Assembly (NCBI GenBank): GCA_003446655.1
Contig: DMCZ01000186.1
Span: forward strand, 9,071-15,186
Direction of reading: 5' to 3'
Source of the DNA: Thauera sp.
GTDB taxonomy: Bacteria; Pseudomonadota; Gammaproteobacteria; Burkholderiales; Rhodocyclaceae
Length of the DNA stretch: 6,116 bases
Part shown: positions 1 through 6,026 of the stretch, piece by piece
How the letters are laid out: each line of letters starts with the position of its first letter
How positions within the stretch are numbered: position 1 is the first letter of the stretch
Notes under the pieces: model-generated
Told to the model about the DNA's origin: nothing
Seen by the model: the letters and a program-made list of their open reading frames with translations, nothing else
Databases searched by the model: none
Translations under genes and position numbers: made by a program

Positions 1-422
1 GCCGCGACCAGGTCCATGTCGGTCGGCGTGCCGGGGCGCTGCGCAAGTTCCTGGTAGAACAGGAACAGGTAGGCCGCGCAGAAGGCGCCCACGGCGGCGA
101 ACACCCAGTCCAGGACCGGCACGTGGTCGCGTGGCGAACGCTTGAACGCAGGATAGGCGGCGAAGGCGAGGAAGATCGCGAAGGCGAGGTGGATCGCCCG
201 CGACTCGGTATCGTTGAACACGAACACGCCGAGCGAGAAGGGCAGCGGCGAGGCGATCCAGAGCTGGAACAGCGACCACGCCAGCGCCACCATCAGCAGC
301 AGCTGGGCGGTGAAGCCGGTGGGCTTGCGTCCGCCGGTGTCGGCCTCGGCGACGATCTTCTTGAGCTCTTCGTCGGACAGCTCGAAGCTGGCCTTGTCCT
401 TGTTTTCGTCCGGTCGGGTCAT
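1..422 (-). CDS. TRAP transporter fused permease (4TM/12TM, TAXI type), N-terminal part
   Basis: This is the beginning of the integral-membrane subunit of a TRAP transporter, which uses an ion gradient to import a substrate delivered by the periplasmic binding protein. The reading frame is open from an ATG at 422 to the window edge, giving 140 codons with no stop, so the gene is cut by the window and not broken. The N-terminus is charged and cytoplasm-like (residues 1-36). Three hydrophobic segments follow at about 39-58, 77-94 and 103-123. The pattern FQLWIASPLPF, then NDTESRAIHLAF, then AAYLFLFYQELAQRPG is what I know from fused DctQ/DctM permeases that work with TAXI binding proteins. A GAGAGGGG Shine-Dalgarno-like sequence lies six bases before the ATG. 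It sits 110 bp downstream of the binding-protein gene on the same strand, with a terminator-like hairpin in between. The substrate cannot be read from this fragment. Confidence 0.9.
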   Translation of the reverse strand, partial: MTRPDENKDKASFELSDEELKKIVAEADTGGRKPTGFTAQLLLMVALAWSLFQLWIASPLPFSLGVFVFNDTESRAIHLAFAIFLAFAAYPAFKRSPRDHVPVLDWVFAAVGAFCAAYLFLFYQELAQRPGTPTDMDLVA

Positions 423-453
423 GAGCGGCCCCTCTCAGGTTCGTGACGGAGAC

Positions 454-485
454 AAAAAACGGCGGGGACCGAAGGTCGCCGCCGT
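454..485 (-). terminator. Intra-operon terminator/attenuator hairpin between TAXI binding protein and permease
   Basis: Read on the minus strand, ACGGCGG (485-479) pairs perfectly with CCGCCGT (465-459). After one mismatch, four more pairs (477-474 with 470-467) close a three-base loop. The 3' arm runs straight into six T residues (459-454). This is the form of a Rho-independent terminator. It lies inside the operon, about 30 bases before the permease start, so partial termination would lower permease expression relative to the binding protein. Strength and read-through are inferred. Confidence 0.75.
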
Positions 486-499
486 CTGTGCAGCAGTAA

Positions 500-523
500 C
501 CGGCGTCCGCGGACAGACGCCGG
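500..523 (-). other. Hairpin just after the binding-protein stop codon
   Basis: An 8-bp perfect inverted repeat, CCGGCGTC (500-507) and GACGCCGG (516-523), has an 8-base loop. On the minus-strand transcript it begins about ten bases after the binding-protein stop codon. It has no T tract, so it is more likely a 3' end-protecting or processing structure than a terminator. Together with the terminator-like stem at 454-485 it makes a two-hairpin intergenic region. Confidence 0.5.
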
Positions 524-532
524 GCGGCGGGA

Positions 533-1501
533 TTACATCCAGCCCTTTTCCTTGTAGTACTTGACCGCGCCCTCGTGCAGCGGGGCCGACAGGCCGTCCT
601 TGATCATGTGCTTGGGATCGAGGTTGGCGAAGGCCGGGTGCAGTTTCTTGAAGTCCTCGAAGTTCTCGAACACCGCCTTGACCAGGGTATAGACCGTGTC
701 GGCCGGCACCTTGGACGAGGTCACGAAGCTCGCCACCACGCCGAAGGTGTCGGTCGGGTTCGGGTTGTTGGCGTACAGGCCGCCCGGGATCTGCACCTTG
801 GCGAAGTAGGGGTGTTCGGCGACCAGCTTGTCGACTGCCGGGCCGGTGATCGGCACCAGCTTGGCGCCGCAGGTCGTGGTCGGGTCCTGGATGTTGGCGG
901 CCGGGTGGCCGACGACGTAGGCGAAGCCGTCGATCTTGTTGTCGCACAGCGCCGCGCTGTGCTCGTCGGGCTTGAGCTCGGACACCAGCGAGAAGTCGGC
1001 GTCCGACATGCCCATCGCCGGCAGCAGCATCGCCATCGTCGCGCGCTGGCCCGAACCGGGGTTGCCGACGTTGAAGCGCTTGCCCTTGAAGTCCTCCATC
1101 TTGCTGACGTTGGCCTCCTTGCGCGACAGCACGGTCAGCGGCTCGGGGTGCAGCGCGAACACCGCGCGCAGGTCGGTCACCGGACCGCCGTCCTTGAACT
1201 GGGCTTCGCCCTTGATCGCGTTGTACTGCACGTCGGACTGGGCCACACCGAAGTCGAGTTCGCCGGCCTTGATCGTGTTCACGTTGTACACCGAGCCGCC
1301 GGTGCTCTCGACCGAGCAGCGCAGGCCGTGCTGGGCGCGGTCCTTGTTGATCAGGCGGCAGATCGCGCCGCCGGCCGCGTAGTAGACGCCGGTCACGCCG
1401 CCGGTGCCGATGGTGACGAACTTCTGCTGGGCCTGCGCGGGCGCGGCGCCCAGAGTGCCGACGAGTGCGAATGCAGCGGCCAGAGCGGTCAGTTTCTTCA
1501 T
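533..1501 (-). CDS. TAXI family TRAP transporter solute-binding protein
   Basis: This is a 322-residue periplasmic receptor that captures a small solute and hands it to the TRAP permease encoded next in the operon. The start at 1501 is chosen over an upstream ATG (1678) because AGGAG lies six bases before it and the protein then opens with a classic signal peptide: MKKL, a hydrophobic core at residues 5-20 and likely cleavage after APAQA (residue 24). The mature N-terminus has the TAXI hallmark IGTGGVTGVYYAAGGAICRL (31-50), followed by CSVESTGGS (62-70) and GVAQSDVQYNA (85-95). NVGNPGSGQR (144-153) is another conserved stretch. Four cysteines (48, 62, 186, 211) fall as two local pairs that could form disulfides. 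The length is usual for the family. TAXI proteins are often annotated as glutamate/glutamine receptors, but the ligand here cannot be told from sequence. Confidence 0.95.
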   Translation of the reverse strand: MKKLTALAAAFALVGTLGAAPAQAQQKFVTIGTGGVTGVYYAAGGAICRLINKDRAQHGLRCSVESTGGSVYNVNTIKAGELDFGVAQSDVQYNAIKGEAQFKDGGPVTDLRAVFALHPEPLTVLSRKEANVSKMEDFKGKRFNVGNPGSGQRATMAMLLPAMGMSDADFSLVSELKPDEHSAALCDNKIDGFAYVVGHPAANIQDPTTTCGAKLVPITGPAVDKLVAEHPYFAKVQIPGGLYANNPNPTDTFGVVASFVTSSKVPADTVYTLVKAVFENFEDFKKLHPAFANLDPKHMIKDGLSAPLHEGAVKYYKEKGWM

Positions 1502-1767
1502 GGAGTTCTCCTGTGAGTGAATCGACACGAGTGAGGGTGGCGTGAATGCTCGCGCGGTGCGCGTCGCAGCGCGAAGGGGGCAATGACCATCCCTGCGCGG
1601 ACCTCGTTCAAACCAGTGGCAGAGCTTTGCACAAAATTCGGCATCGCGGCACCCGGGATTTCCCCGAGGGCGCGCCACTGCGTGCTTGTGCTGGGTCGGG
1701 CAGGCGAGCCGCGAGTGCGGTGCAGGTGCGCGCTACAATCGCAGGCTTCCTAACCGACCTCAAGCAT
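1502..1767. promoter_or_regulatory. Divergent intergenic region
   Basis: This 266-bp gap separates the minus-strand TRAP operon from the plus-strand cobalamin-binding-like gene and should hold both promoters. On the plus strand a TACAAT hexamer (1734-1739) lies 28 bases before the ATG at 1768, but no good -35 element stands 16-18 bases upstream of it. I see no convincing promoter for the TRAP operon. I also see no cobalamin riboswitch or other known RNA element here. Confidence 0.4.
1734..1739 (+). promoter_or_regulatory. Possible -10 element of the cobalamin-binding-like gene
   Basis: TACAAT matches the sigma-70 -10 consensus at five of six positions and sits 28 bases before the chosen start codon, which would give a short leader. 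There is no recognisable -35 hexamer, so an activator might be needed, or the match may be chance. Confidence 0.35.
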
Positions 1768-2604
1768 ATGGAATCGCACGAACCGCAGGGCGCAGCCGAC
1801 CCGCTGGTCGATGCCGCAGGACAGCGGCACCGGCGCGCAGGCAACGAGGCGCGCATCGTCTCGCTGGTGCCGTCCCTCACCGAGCTCCTCTTCGACCTCG
1901 GCCTGGGCGAGCGCGTTGTCGGACGCACCGGCTTCTGCGTGCATCCGCGCGAAGCCCTGCGCGCGGTGCCCAAGGTCGGCGGCACCAAGGACGTCAAGCT
2001 CGAGCGCATCCGCGAGCTCGCGCCCACCCACGTGCTGGTCAACATGGACGAGAACCGGCGCGAGACGGTCGACGAACTCGCCGCCTTCGTGCCGCACATC
2101 GTCGTCACCCATCCCAACACGCCGCAGGACAACCTCGCCCTGTTCGCGCTGCTCGGCGGCATCTTCGGCGCCGAGGACGCCGCCGCCCGGCTGGCCGACG
2201 ACCTGCGCGCCGCGCTCGCAGAGGCCGCCACGCTGCGCAAGACGCTGCCCGACGAGCGCGTGCTCTACCTCATCTGGCGCGACCCGTGGATGACCATCGC
2301 GCGCGACACCTACATCGCCGCCACGCTCGAGGCGGTCGGCTGGCACACGCTGCCCGCGGTGGAAGGCGGCGAGACCGGCGCGGCGCGCTATCCGGCTTTC
2401 GCCTGGGATGCGCCGTGGCTGGCTGACGTGGAGCGCGTCCTGCTGTCGAGCGAGCCCTACCGCTTCCGCGCCGAGCACCTGAAGGAGGTCGAACGCCTCG
2501 CCGCGCGTCCGGCGCTGCTGGTCGATGGCGAGATGGTGTCGTGGTACGGCAGCCGCGCGGCGATGGGGTTGCGCTGGCTTTGTGCGCTGCGACGCGACCT
2601 CTGA
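1768..2604 (+). CDS. Cobalamin/metal-binding protein of the BtuF-like helical backbone family, no signal peptide
   Basis: This 278-residue protein is of the periplasmic-binding-protein class III (BtuF/TroA-like) fold. Recognisable stretches are RIVSLVPSLTELLFDLGLG (29-47), GRTGFCVHP (52-60), KVGGTKDV (69-76), WRDPWM (170-175) and WYGSR (259-263). They match proteins usually annotated as cobalamin-binding or helical backbone metal receptor. BtuF itself is periplasmic, but this protein begins MESHEP with no hydrophobic leader. Neither an upstream in-frame start at 1546 nor the residues before the conserved domain supply one. It therefore looks cytoplasmic, and its role may differ from classical B12 uptake. 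ATG 1768 is chosen because it follows a -10-like TACAAT and gives a short family-like N-terminus. No strong Shine-Dalgarno is visible, so the start is less certain than the frame. No ABC permease or ATPase gene follows. Cys57 and His59 are candidate ligand contacts by inference. Confidence 0.88.
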   Translation: MESHEPQGAADPLVDAAGQRHRRAGNEARIVSLVPSLTELLFDLGLGERVVGRTGFCVHPREALRAVPKVGGTKDVKLERIRELAPTHVLVNMDENRRETVDELAAFVPHIVVTHPNTPQDNLALFALLGGIFGAEDAAARLADDLRAALAEAATLRKTLPDERVLYLIWRDPWMTIARDTYIAATLEAVGWHTLPAVEGGETGAARYPAFAWDAPWLADVERVLLSSEPYRFRAEHLKEVERLAARPALLVDGEMVSWYGSRAAMGLRWLCALRRDL

Positions 2605-2777
2605 CCATAGGCCTGCGCTGGCGCAGTTCGAGCCGTCTCGCCGATGCCTGGCATGCCTTCCGGTCTGGCCGACACGATCGGTCGATGCTGTTGTTCTGGC
2701 GCGCAGCCCGAAACCCTCGTCAAGCCAACGTTTGCGCGTAAATCCATGTCGCAGCGAGAAAAAGTTCACGAAATCGC
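2605..2777. other. Intergenic stretch with no recognisable gene
   Basis: No convincing gene is seen on either strand. Open frames here are short, lack Shine-Dalgarno signals and have no family-like composition. A 6-bp inverted repeat (CTGCGC 2613-2618 and GCGCAG 2621-2626) lies just after the stop codon of the preceding gene and could be a weak 3' end hairpin, but it has no T tract. The sequence becomes more AT-rich towards the promoter region at about 2750. Confidence 0.5.
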
Positions 2778-2804
2778 TAAAGGTTTCCGGGCTCGGACCG
2801 TTGA
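2778..2804 (+). promoter_or_regulatory. Candidate sigma-28 (FliA) promoter
   Basis: TAAAGGTT (2778-2785), an 11-base spacer and ACCGTTGA (2797-2804) resemble the FliA consensus TAAAGTTT-N11-GCCGATAA. Seven of eight positions match in the -35 box, five of eight in the -10 box, and the spacing is exact. Transcription would start near 2811 and run rightwards into the riboswitch about 95 bases later, then into the protease gene. The function is inferred. No flagellar gene is in the window to support it. Confidence 0.5.
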
Positions 2805-2905
2805 CCCCTCCAAGCGGATATGGAAACGTAACAGCCATTAACAACCGCTAAATTTGCTGCACTGAACAAGTAACATCCGCGCCGGTATTTTCAATGCCGC
2901 CGCGG

Positions 2906-2991
2906 CCTGAAAAAGGCAAACCCGTCGAAAGGCGGGGACGCAAAGTCACCGGTCTAAAAGGCTAGCGCCTCATGACAGCGGGATCGCCAGG
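2906..2991 (+). promoter_or_regulatory. Cyclic di-GMP-I (GEMM-I) riboswitch aptamer
   Basis: The stretch contains the GEMM core. GGCAAACC (2915-2922) opens a six-pair stem (2921-2926 with 2931-2936, one U-G pair) capped by a GAAA tetraloop (2927-2930), followed by GGGACGCAAAG (2935-2945). A second arm has CCG/CGG (2949-2951, 2979-2981), GTC/GAC (2952-2954, 2974-2976) and AGGC/GCCT (2959-2962, 2967-2970), with the receptor-like TCTAAA. A four-pair closing stem, CCTG (2906-2909) with CAGG (2988-2991), fits the family layout. The bases aligning with the two ligand-contacting positions of the Vibrio Vc2 aptamer are G (2916) and C (2987) in my hand alignment. This favours c-di-GMP over the cGAMP-sensing variant, which has A at the first position. 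The aptamer ends about 100 bases before the protease start codon. Confidence 0.93.
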
Positions 2992-3082
2992 AGCTTTACG
3001 CTGCCCCGTCAGGGACAAGCGCTGCTGTGTCTCCACGCGATCTCGAGGCTCGTGCCCCCAAGGCCGACACCGCTAAACGCAT

Positions 3083-3086
3083 GGAG
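3083..3086 (+). promoter_or_regulatory. Ribosome binding site that fixes the protease start
   Basis: GGAG lies six bases before ATG 3093, whereas the upstream in-frame GTG 3027 and ATG 3081 have no comparable site. CTCCA at 3031-3035 is complementary to TGGAG at 3082-3086, so the site could be masked in the leader RNA. Confidence 0.65.
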
Positions 3087-3092
3087 TCGCAG

Positions 3093-4865
3093 ATGAACAC
3101 GCCCGCATCCCTTCGCAAGCCCGCGCTTGCTGCCCTCGTCCTCGCCCTCGGCGCCAGCTTCGCGCCGGTCCAGGCTTCCGCTGCTGACGAGGCCCAATGG
3201 GTGCCCGGTCGCCTCCTCGTGCAACCGCGCGCCGGCCTGTCCGAGGCCGAGTTCGACAAGATCATCAAGAAGCAGGGCGGCAAGCAGGTCGGCAAGATCG
3301 ACGGCATCAACGTCCGCGTGATCCAGCTGCCGCCGCAGGCCTCCGAGAAGGCGGTCGAGGCGCTGCTGAAGAACAACAAGCACCTCAAGTTCGCCGAGCG
3401 CGACATGCTGTTGAAGCCCGAGGTCGCCGCCGACGATCCCTATTACGCCAGCGCTTGGCACCTGCCTAAGATCGGTGCGCCGACCGCGTGGGACGTCACG
3501 CAGGGCGAGAACGTGACGATCGCGATCCTCGATTCGGGCGTCGACGCCACGCACCCGGACCTGGCGTCGCGCCTGGTGCCGGGTTGGAACTTCTACGACA
3601 ACAACTCGAACACGTCCGACGTGTACGGTCACGGCACGCAGGTGGCCGGCGCCGCCGCGGCAGCGAGCAACAATGCGCTCGGCGTCGCGTCGGTCGCTGG
3701 CATGGCGCGGATCATGCCAATCCGCGTCACCGACACCTCGGGGATGGGCTCTCTGAGCCAGATGGCGTCGGGCATCACCTGGGCGGCCGACCGCGGCGCA
3801 CGCGTCGCCAACCTCAGCTTCGCGGCGGCGGGGGGCTATGCAACCGTGCAGAATGCGGCGCAGTACATGAAGAAGAAGGGTGGCCTGGTCGTGACCGCTG
3901 CTGGCAACACCGGCACCGCTCAAACCTTCGCTGCACATCCGAGTACCATCGTCGTGTCGGGCACTACCAGTACCGACGCAAAGGCGAGCTGGTCGAGCTA
4001 TGGCAGCTTCGTCGATATCGCTGCGCCAGGCGCCAGCATCTGGACCACTACGCGTGGCGGTGGTTACAAGGCCGCGTCCGGCACCTCGATGGCATCGCCG
4101 GTGGCGGCGGGCGTGGTGGGGCTGATGATGGCGGCCAACCCCGGCCTGAGCGCCGAAGGCGTGGAGTCGATTCTGCTCTCGACCGCGGTCGATCTCGGTA
4201 GTGCGGGTTTTGACACGAGCTTCGGCAACGGTCGGATCAATGCGGCCGCGGCGGTTGCCGCCGCTGCGACGGCGCGCAATCTCGACACGAGCGCGCCCAC
4301 GGTCAGCTTCTCCAGCCCGGGAGCGGGTGCGACCGTCAAGGGACTGGTAGCGGTCGATATCGCTGCGAGCGACAACATCGGAGTCACCCAGGTCGAGCTG
4401 TGGGCCAACGGGGTGAAGGTGGCGACGGACAGCACCGCGCCCTATGCATTCAGCTGGGATAGCGCGACGGTCGCTGACGGCACCGTTGGCCTAGTTGCCC
4501 AGGCGTACGACGCCGCCGGCAACTCGGCTTCGCGCAGCCTGAGTGTGGAGGTCGCCAACAGCGCGGCCACTGCCGAGCCGGAACCGACGGTCGACAGTGT
4601 GGCGCCCAAGGCGACGATCTCGAATCCGCGTTCCGGCAGCAAGGTAAGCGGGATTGTGTCGATCACGGCGAGTGCGACTGACGATGTCGCGGTTTCCCGC
4701 ATGGAGTTGTTCATCAACAACAAGCTGGTCTCTTCCGCCAACGGTGGCAACCTGAGCTACCGCTGGAACACCAAGAAGATCGCATCGGGGACGTACACCG
4801 TCACGCTCGAGGCCACGGATGCGGCGGGCAACAAGGGCGCGGCGAGCTCGGTCGTCAGCCGTTGA
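3093..4865 (+). CDS. Secreted subtilisin-like serine protease (peptidase S8) with two C-terminal Ig-like domains
   Basis: This 590-residue secreted endopeptidase has the following order. A signal peptide occupies residues 1-30 (MNTPASLRK, hydrophobic core 11-24, likely cleavage after QASA). A prodomain of the I9/fervidolysin type spans about 36-109, from WVPGRLLVQ to FAERDMLLKP, and would act as chaperone and inhibitor. The S8 catalytic domain spans about 115-390. The triad is complete: Asp147 in ILDSGVD, His180 in GHGTQVAG and Ser332 in GTSMASP, with oxyanion Asn272 in AAGN. Two Ig-like repeats follow (about 398-490 and 501-590), each running from an SAP/VAP start to DAAGN, joined by a Pro/Glu linker. 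They probably bind a surface or polymer, or space the enzyme from it. The start at 3093 is set by GGAG six bases upstream. The leader carries a c-di-GMP riboswitch, so expression should follow c-di-GMP level. The substrate is unknown, and an autoproteolytic maturation step is expected from the family. Confidence 0.95.
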   Translation: MNTPASLRKPALAALVLALGASFAPVQASAADEAQWVPGRLLVQPRAGLSEAEFDKIIKKQGGKQVGKIDGINVRVIQLPPQASEKAVEALLKNNKHLKFAERDMLLKPEVAADDPYYASAWHLPKIGAPTAWDVTQGENVTIAILDSGVDATHPDLASRLVPGWNFYDNNSNTSDVYGHGTQVAGAAAAASNNALGVASVAGMARIMPIRVTDTSGMGSLSQMASGITWAADRGARVANLSFAAAGGYATVQNAAQYMKKKGGLVVTAAGNTGTAQTFAAHPSTIVVSGTTSTDAKASWSSYGSFVDIAAPGASIWTTTRGGGYKAASGTSMASPVAAGVVGLMMAANPGLSAEGVESILLSTAVDLGSAGFDTSFGNGRINAAAAVAAAATARNLDTSAPTVSFSSPGAGATVKGLVAVDIAASDNIGVTQVELWANGVKVATDSTAPYAFSWDSATVADGTVGLVAQAYDAAGNSASRSLSVEVANSAATAEPEPTVDSVAPKATISNPRSGSKVSGIVSITASATDDVAVSRMELFINNKLVSSANGGNLSYRWNTKKIASGTYTVTLEATDAAGNKGAASSVVSR

Positions 4866-4883
4866 TTAAGAGCCGAGTCATGC

Positions 4884-4904
4884 GGCGCGCCATACCGGCG
4901 CGCC
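4884..4904 (+). terminator. Hairpin after the protease gene
   Basis: Two copies of GGCGCGCC (4884-4891 and 4897-4904), itself self-complementary, are separated by five bases and form a very stable 8-bp stem, beginning 18 bases after the protease stop. No T tract follows, so it may mark or protect the 3' end rather than terminate by itself. Confidence 0.5.
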
Positions 4905-5077
4905 AAGTCCCGCAAGAGTGAAAACTGGGCAATTTGGCCGTAATTGCGCTACGCGCCGCTCGAAACCGCAAAGGCCAACTGTTTCCAGCCGTACCTGTGA
5001 CTGCTCAATGCGTTGCGTGCGCTGCGCACTACGACCACCATCGAACACTTCCCTGCGCCCACCGGGCGCCCAACGAG

Positions 5078-5103
5078 AACGGCGCCCATTGCGGGCGCCG
5101 TTT
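5078..5103. terminator. Terminator-like hairpin between converging genes
   Basis: AACGGCGCCC (5078-5087) and GGGCGCCGTT (5093-5102) form a perfect 10-bp stem with a five-base loop. On the plus strand the stem ends in TTT (5101-5103). On the minus strand it ends in TT only. It lies 33 bases beyond the stop codon of the PEP-CTERM gene and over 200 bases beyond the protease stop, so it can serve both, more probably as the end of the minus-strand gene. An overlapping alternative stem (5055-5060 with 5064-5069) could compete with it. Confidence 0.65.
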
Positions 5104-5135
5104 GCCGATTGAGTCGTGGTTGAGTCAGGCCAGGA

Positions 5136-6002
5136 TCAGATGCGGCGACGGCGTGCCGCAGCCAAGCCCATCAGTCCGATCCCGAGCAGCGCCAAGCTGG
5201 CCGGCTCAGGAACCGTGACCGGCGGAATTGGGGGCTCGTCTGCGCGCTGCTTGAACGCCCACTCCTCGAACCCCGAATCGCTCTCATCGGTGTCCCCGAA
5301 GCGCGAGGCGAACACGACGCGGTACGAGGGATCGAACTCGGCGAACACGCTGGCTGGAAGCAGGAACTCGAGGTCAGGACGGCCGCTGCCGTTTCCGAGC
5401 GCGTCGTAATCCAGGCTGAGAATATTGCTGTTGAGGTCGTAAACCTCGGTCCACCCCAGGGTGCTCGCTACACTAACCAGAGACGTTGAGCTAGCGCCGG
5501 AAAGAGACGTCACGTCGTCACTGTTCAGCATTACGGGCGCAGACGAGGTTGTGACGTAAATGCGCAACTCCTCGAGCGAGATCCAGCTCTTTCTCGGATC
5601 CTTCTTGGTGTTGGCGCTGCCGTCCGGCTCGTTAATATCGAGATAGAACAGCGCGAAACCCGAGGTCAGGTCGAGCTGACCGATCGAAAAAGTCTTCAGC
5701 CATTCCTTGCGTTTGGTGTCAAGCGGCAATTTGCTGTCGTTATCCGTGCTGAAGCCCGACTCACTCTTGTTCGCCTGGACGGTCAGAAACGGATTGAACA
5801 CGCCCGTGCCAGAAACGATGTCGTTCAGCGAGGTAGGGTTCTGGAAGATCGCGGCACCCCCGGTGCTATCGGTGGAGAACGACGCGCTACTGCCTGCCGG
5901 CGTCAAGTCGATAGCGACCGCCTGAGCATGCGTCGCAGCGAGCGATAGCATCGACCCGGCGATCATCACTGCCAGGAGTTTTGAATTGATCGTTACTTTC
6001 AT
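5136..6002 (-). CDS. PEP-CTERM sorting domain-containing protein, function unknown
   Basis: This 288-residue exported protein carries a signal peptide (MKVTINSK, hydrophobic core 9-23, likely cleavage after HAQA at residue 28). Its C-terminal tripartite sorting tail is Val-Pro-Glu-Pro at 264-267, a hydrophobic segment at about 268-283 and RRRR at 284-287. This tail is the hallmark of substrates for an exosortase (EpsH/XrtA family), which is tied in such bacteria to exopolysaccharide production and surface display. The 230-residue middle is Ser/Asp/Thr-rich, has no cysteine and contains FYLDINEPDG (about 120-129) and a proline-rich linker before the sorting tail. I do not recognise its fold, though a beta-rich extracellular domain is plausible. 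The start at 6002 is chosen because GGGAGG lies six bases upstream and the signal peptide begins there; an upstream in-frame ATG at 6035 has neither. A sigma-54-like promoter lies about 85 bases upstream. Confidence 0.92.
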   Translation of the reverse strand: MKVTINSKLLAVMIAGSMLSLAATHAQAVAIDLTPAGSSASFSTDSTGGAAIFQNPTSLNDIVSGTGVFNPFLTVQANKSESGFSTDNDSKLPLDTKRKEWLKTFSIGQLDLTSGFALFYLDINEPDGSANTKKDPRKSWISLEELRIYVTTSSAPVMLNSDDVTSLSGASSTSLVSVASTLGWTEVYDLNSNILSLDYDALGNGSGRPDLEFLLPASVFAEFDPSYRVVFASRFGDTDESDSGFEEWAFKQRADEPPIPPVTVPEPASLALLGIGLMGLAAARRRRI

Positions 6003-6026
6003 GGCGGGCCTCCCGAGGCACGAGTA

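Noticed and set aside
575..1516. Long plus-strand open frame (313 codons) opposite the TAXI receptor gene
   Set aside because: It is the antisense shadow of a well-supported gene. It is rich in Val, Leu, Arg and His as expected from GC-rich reverse frames, with no domain or signal.
435..1583. Minus-strand 382-codon frame overlapping the TAXI gene
   Set aside because: It is a shifted frame of the same strand, Arg/Gln/Gly-rich with no signal peptide or domain. The overlapping frame carries the TAXI hallmarks.
1617..1630. Sigma-54-like TGGCAG...TTTGC on the plus strand before the cobalamin-binding-like gene
   Set aside because: The GG and GC are nine bases apart, not ten. Sigma-54 spacing is strict, and the site is far from the start codon.
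1502..1767. Cobalamin riboswitch ahead of the BtuF-like gene
   Set aside because: No B12-box-like or other conserved core was found in the leader, and the space after the -10-like site is too short for one.
2525..2851. Small plus-strand frame across the end of the cobalamin-binding-like gene and the intergenic region
   Set aside because: It overlaps a real gene in another frame, has no ribosome site and has random-looking composition.
2862..2891. Sigma-70-like CTGAAC-N18-TATTTT just before the riboswitch
   Set aside because: Both hexamers are poor matches. It stays possible because of its position, but it is weaker than the FliA-like site and not listed as a feature.
3027..3092. Upstream GTG (3027) and ATG (3081) as protease starts
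   Set aside because: Neither has a good ribosome site, and both would add a charged extension ahead of the signal peptide. ATG 3093 has GGAG at ideal spacing.
3009..3938. Long minus-strand open frame (309 codons) opposite the protease
   Set aside because: The antisense strand here encodes a protease with an intact catalytic motif order. The reverse frame shows Arg/Val/His-rich shadow composition and no family pattern.
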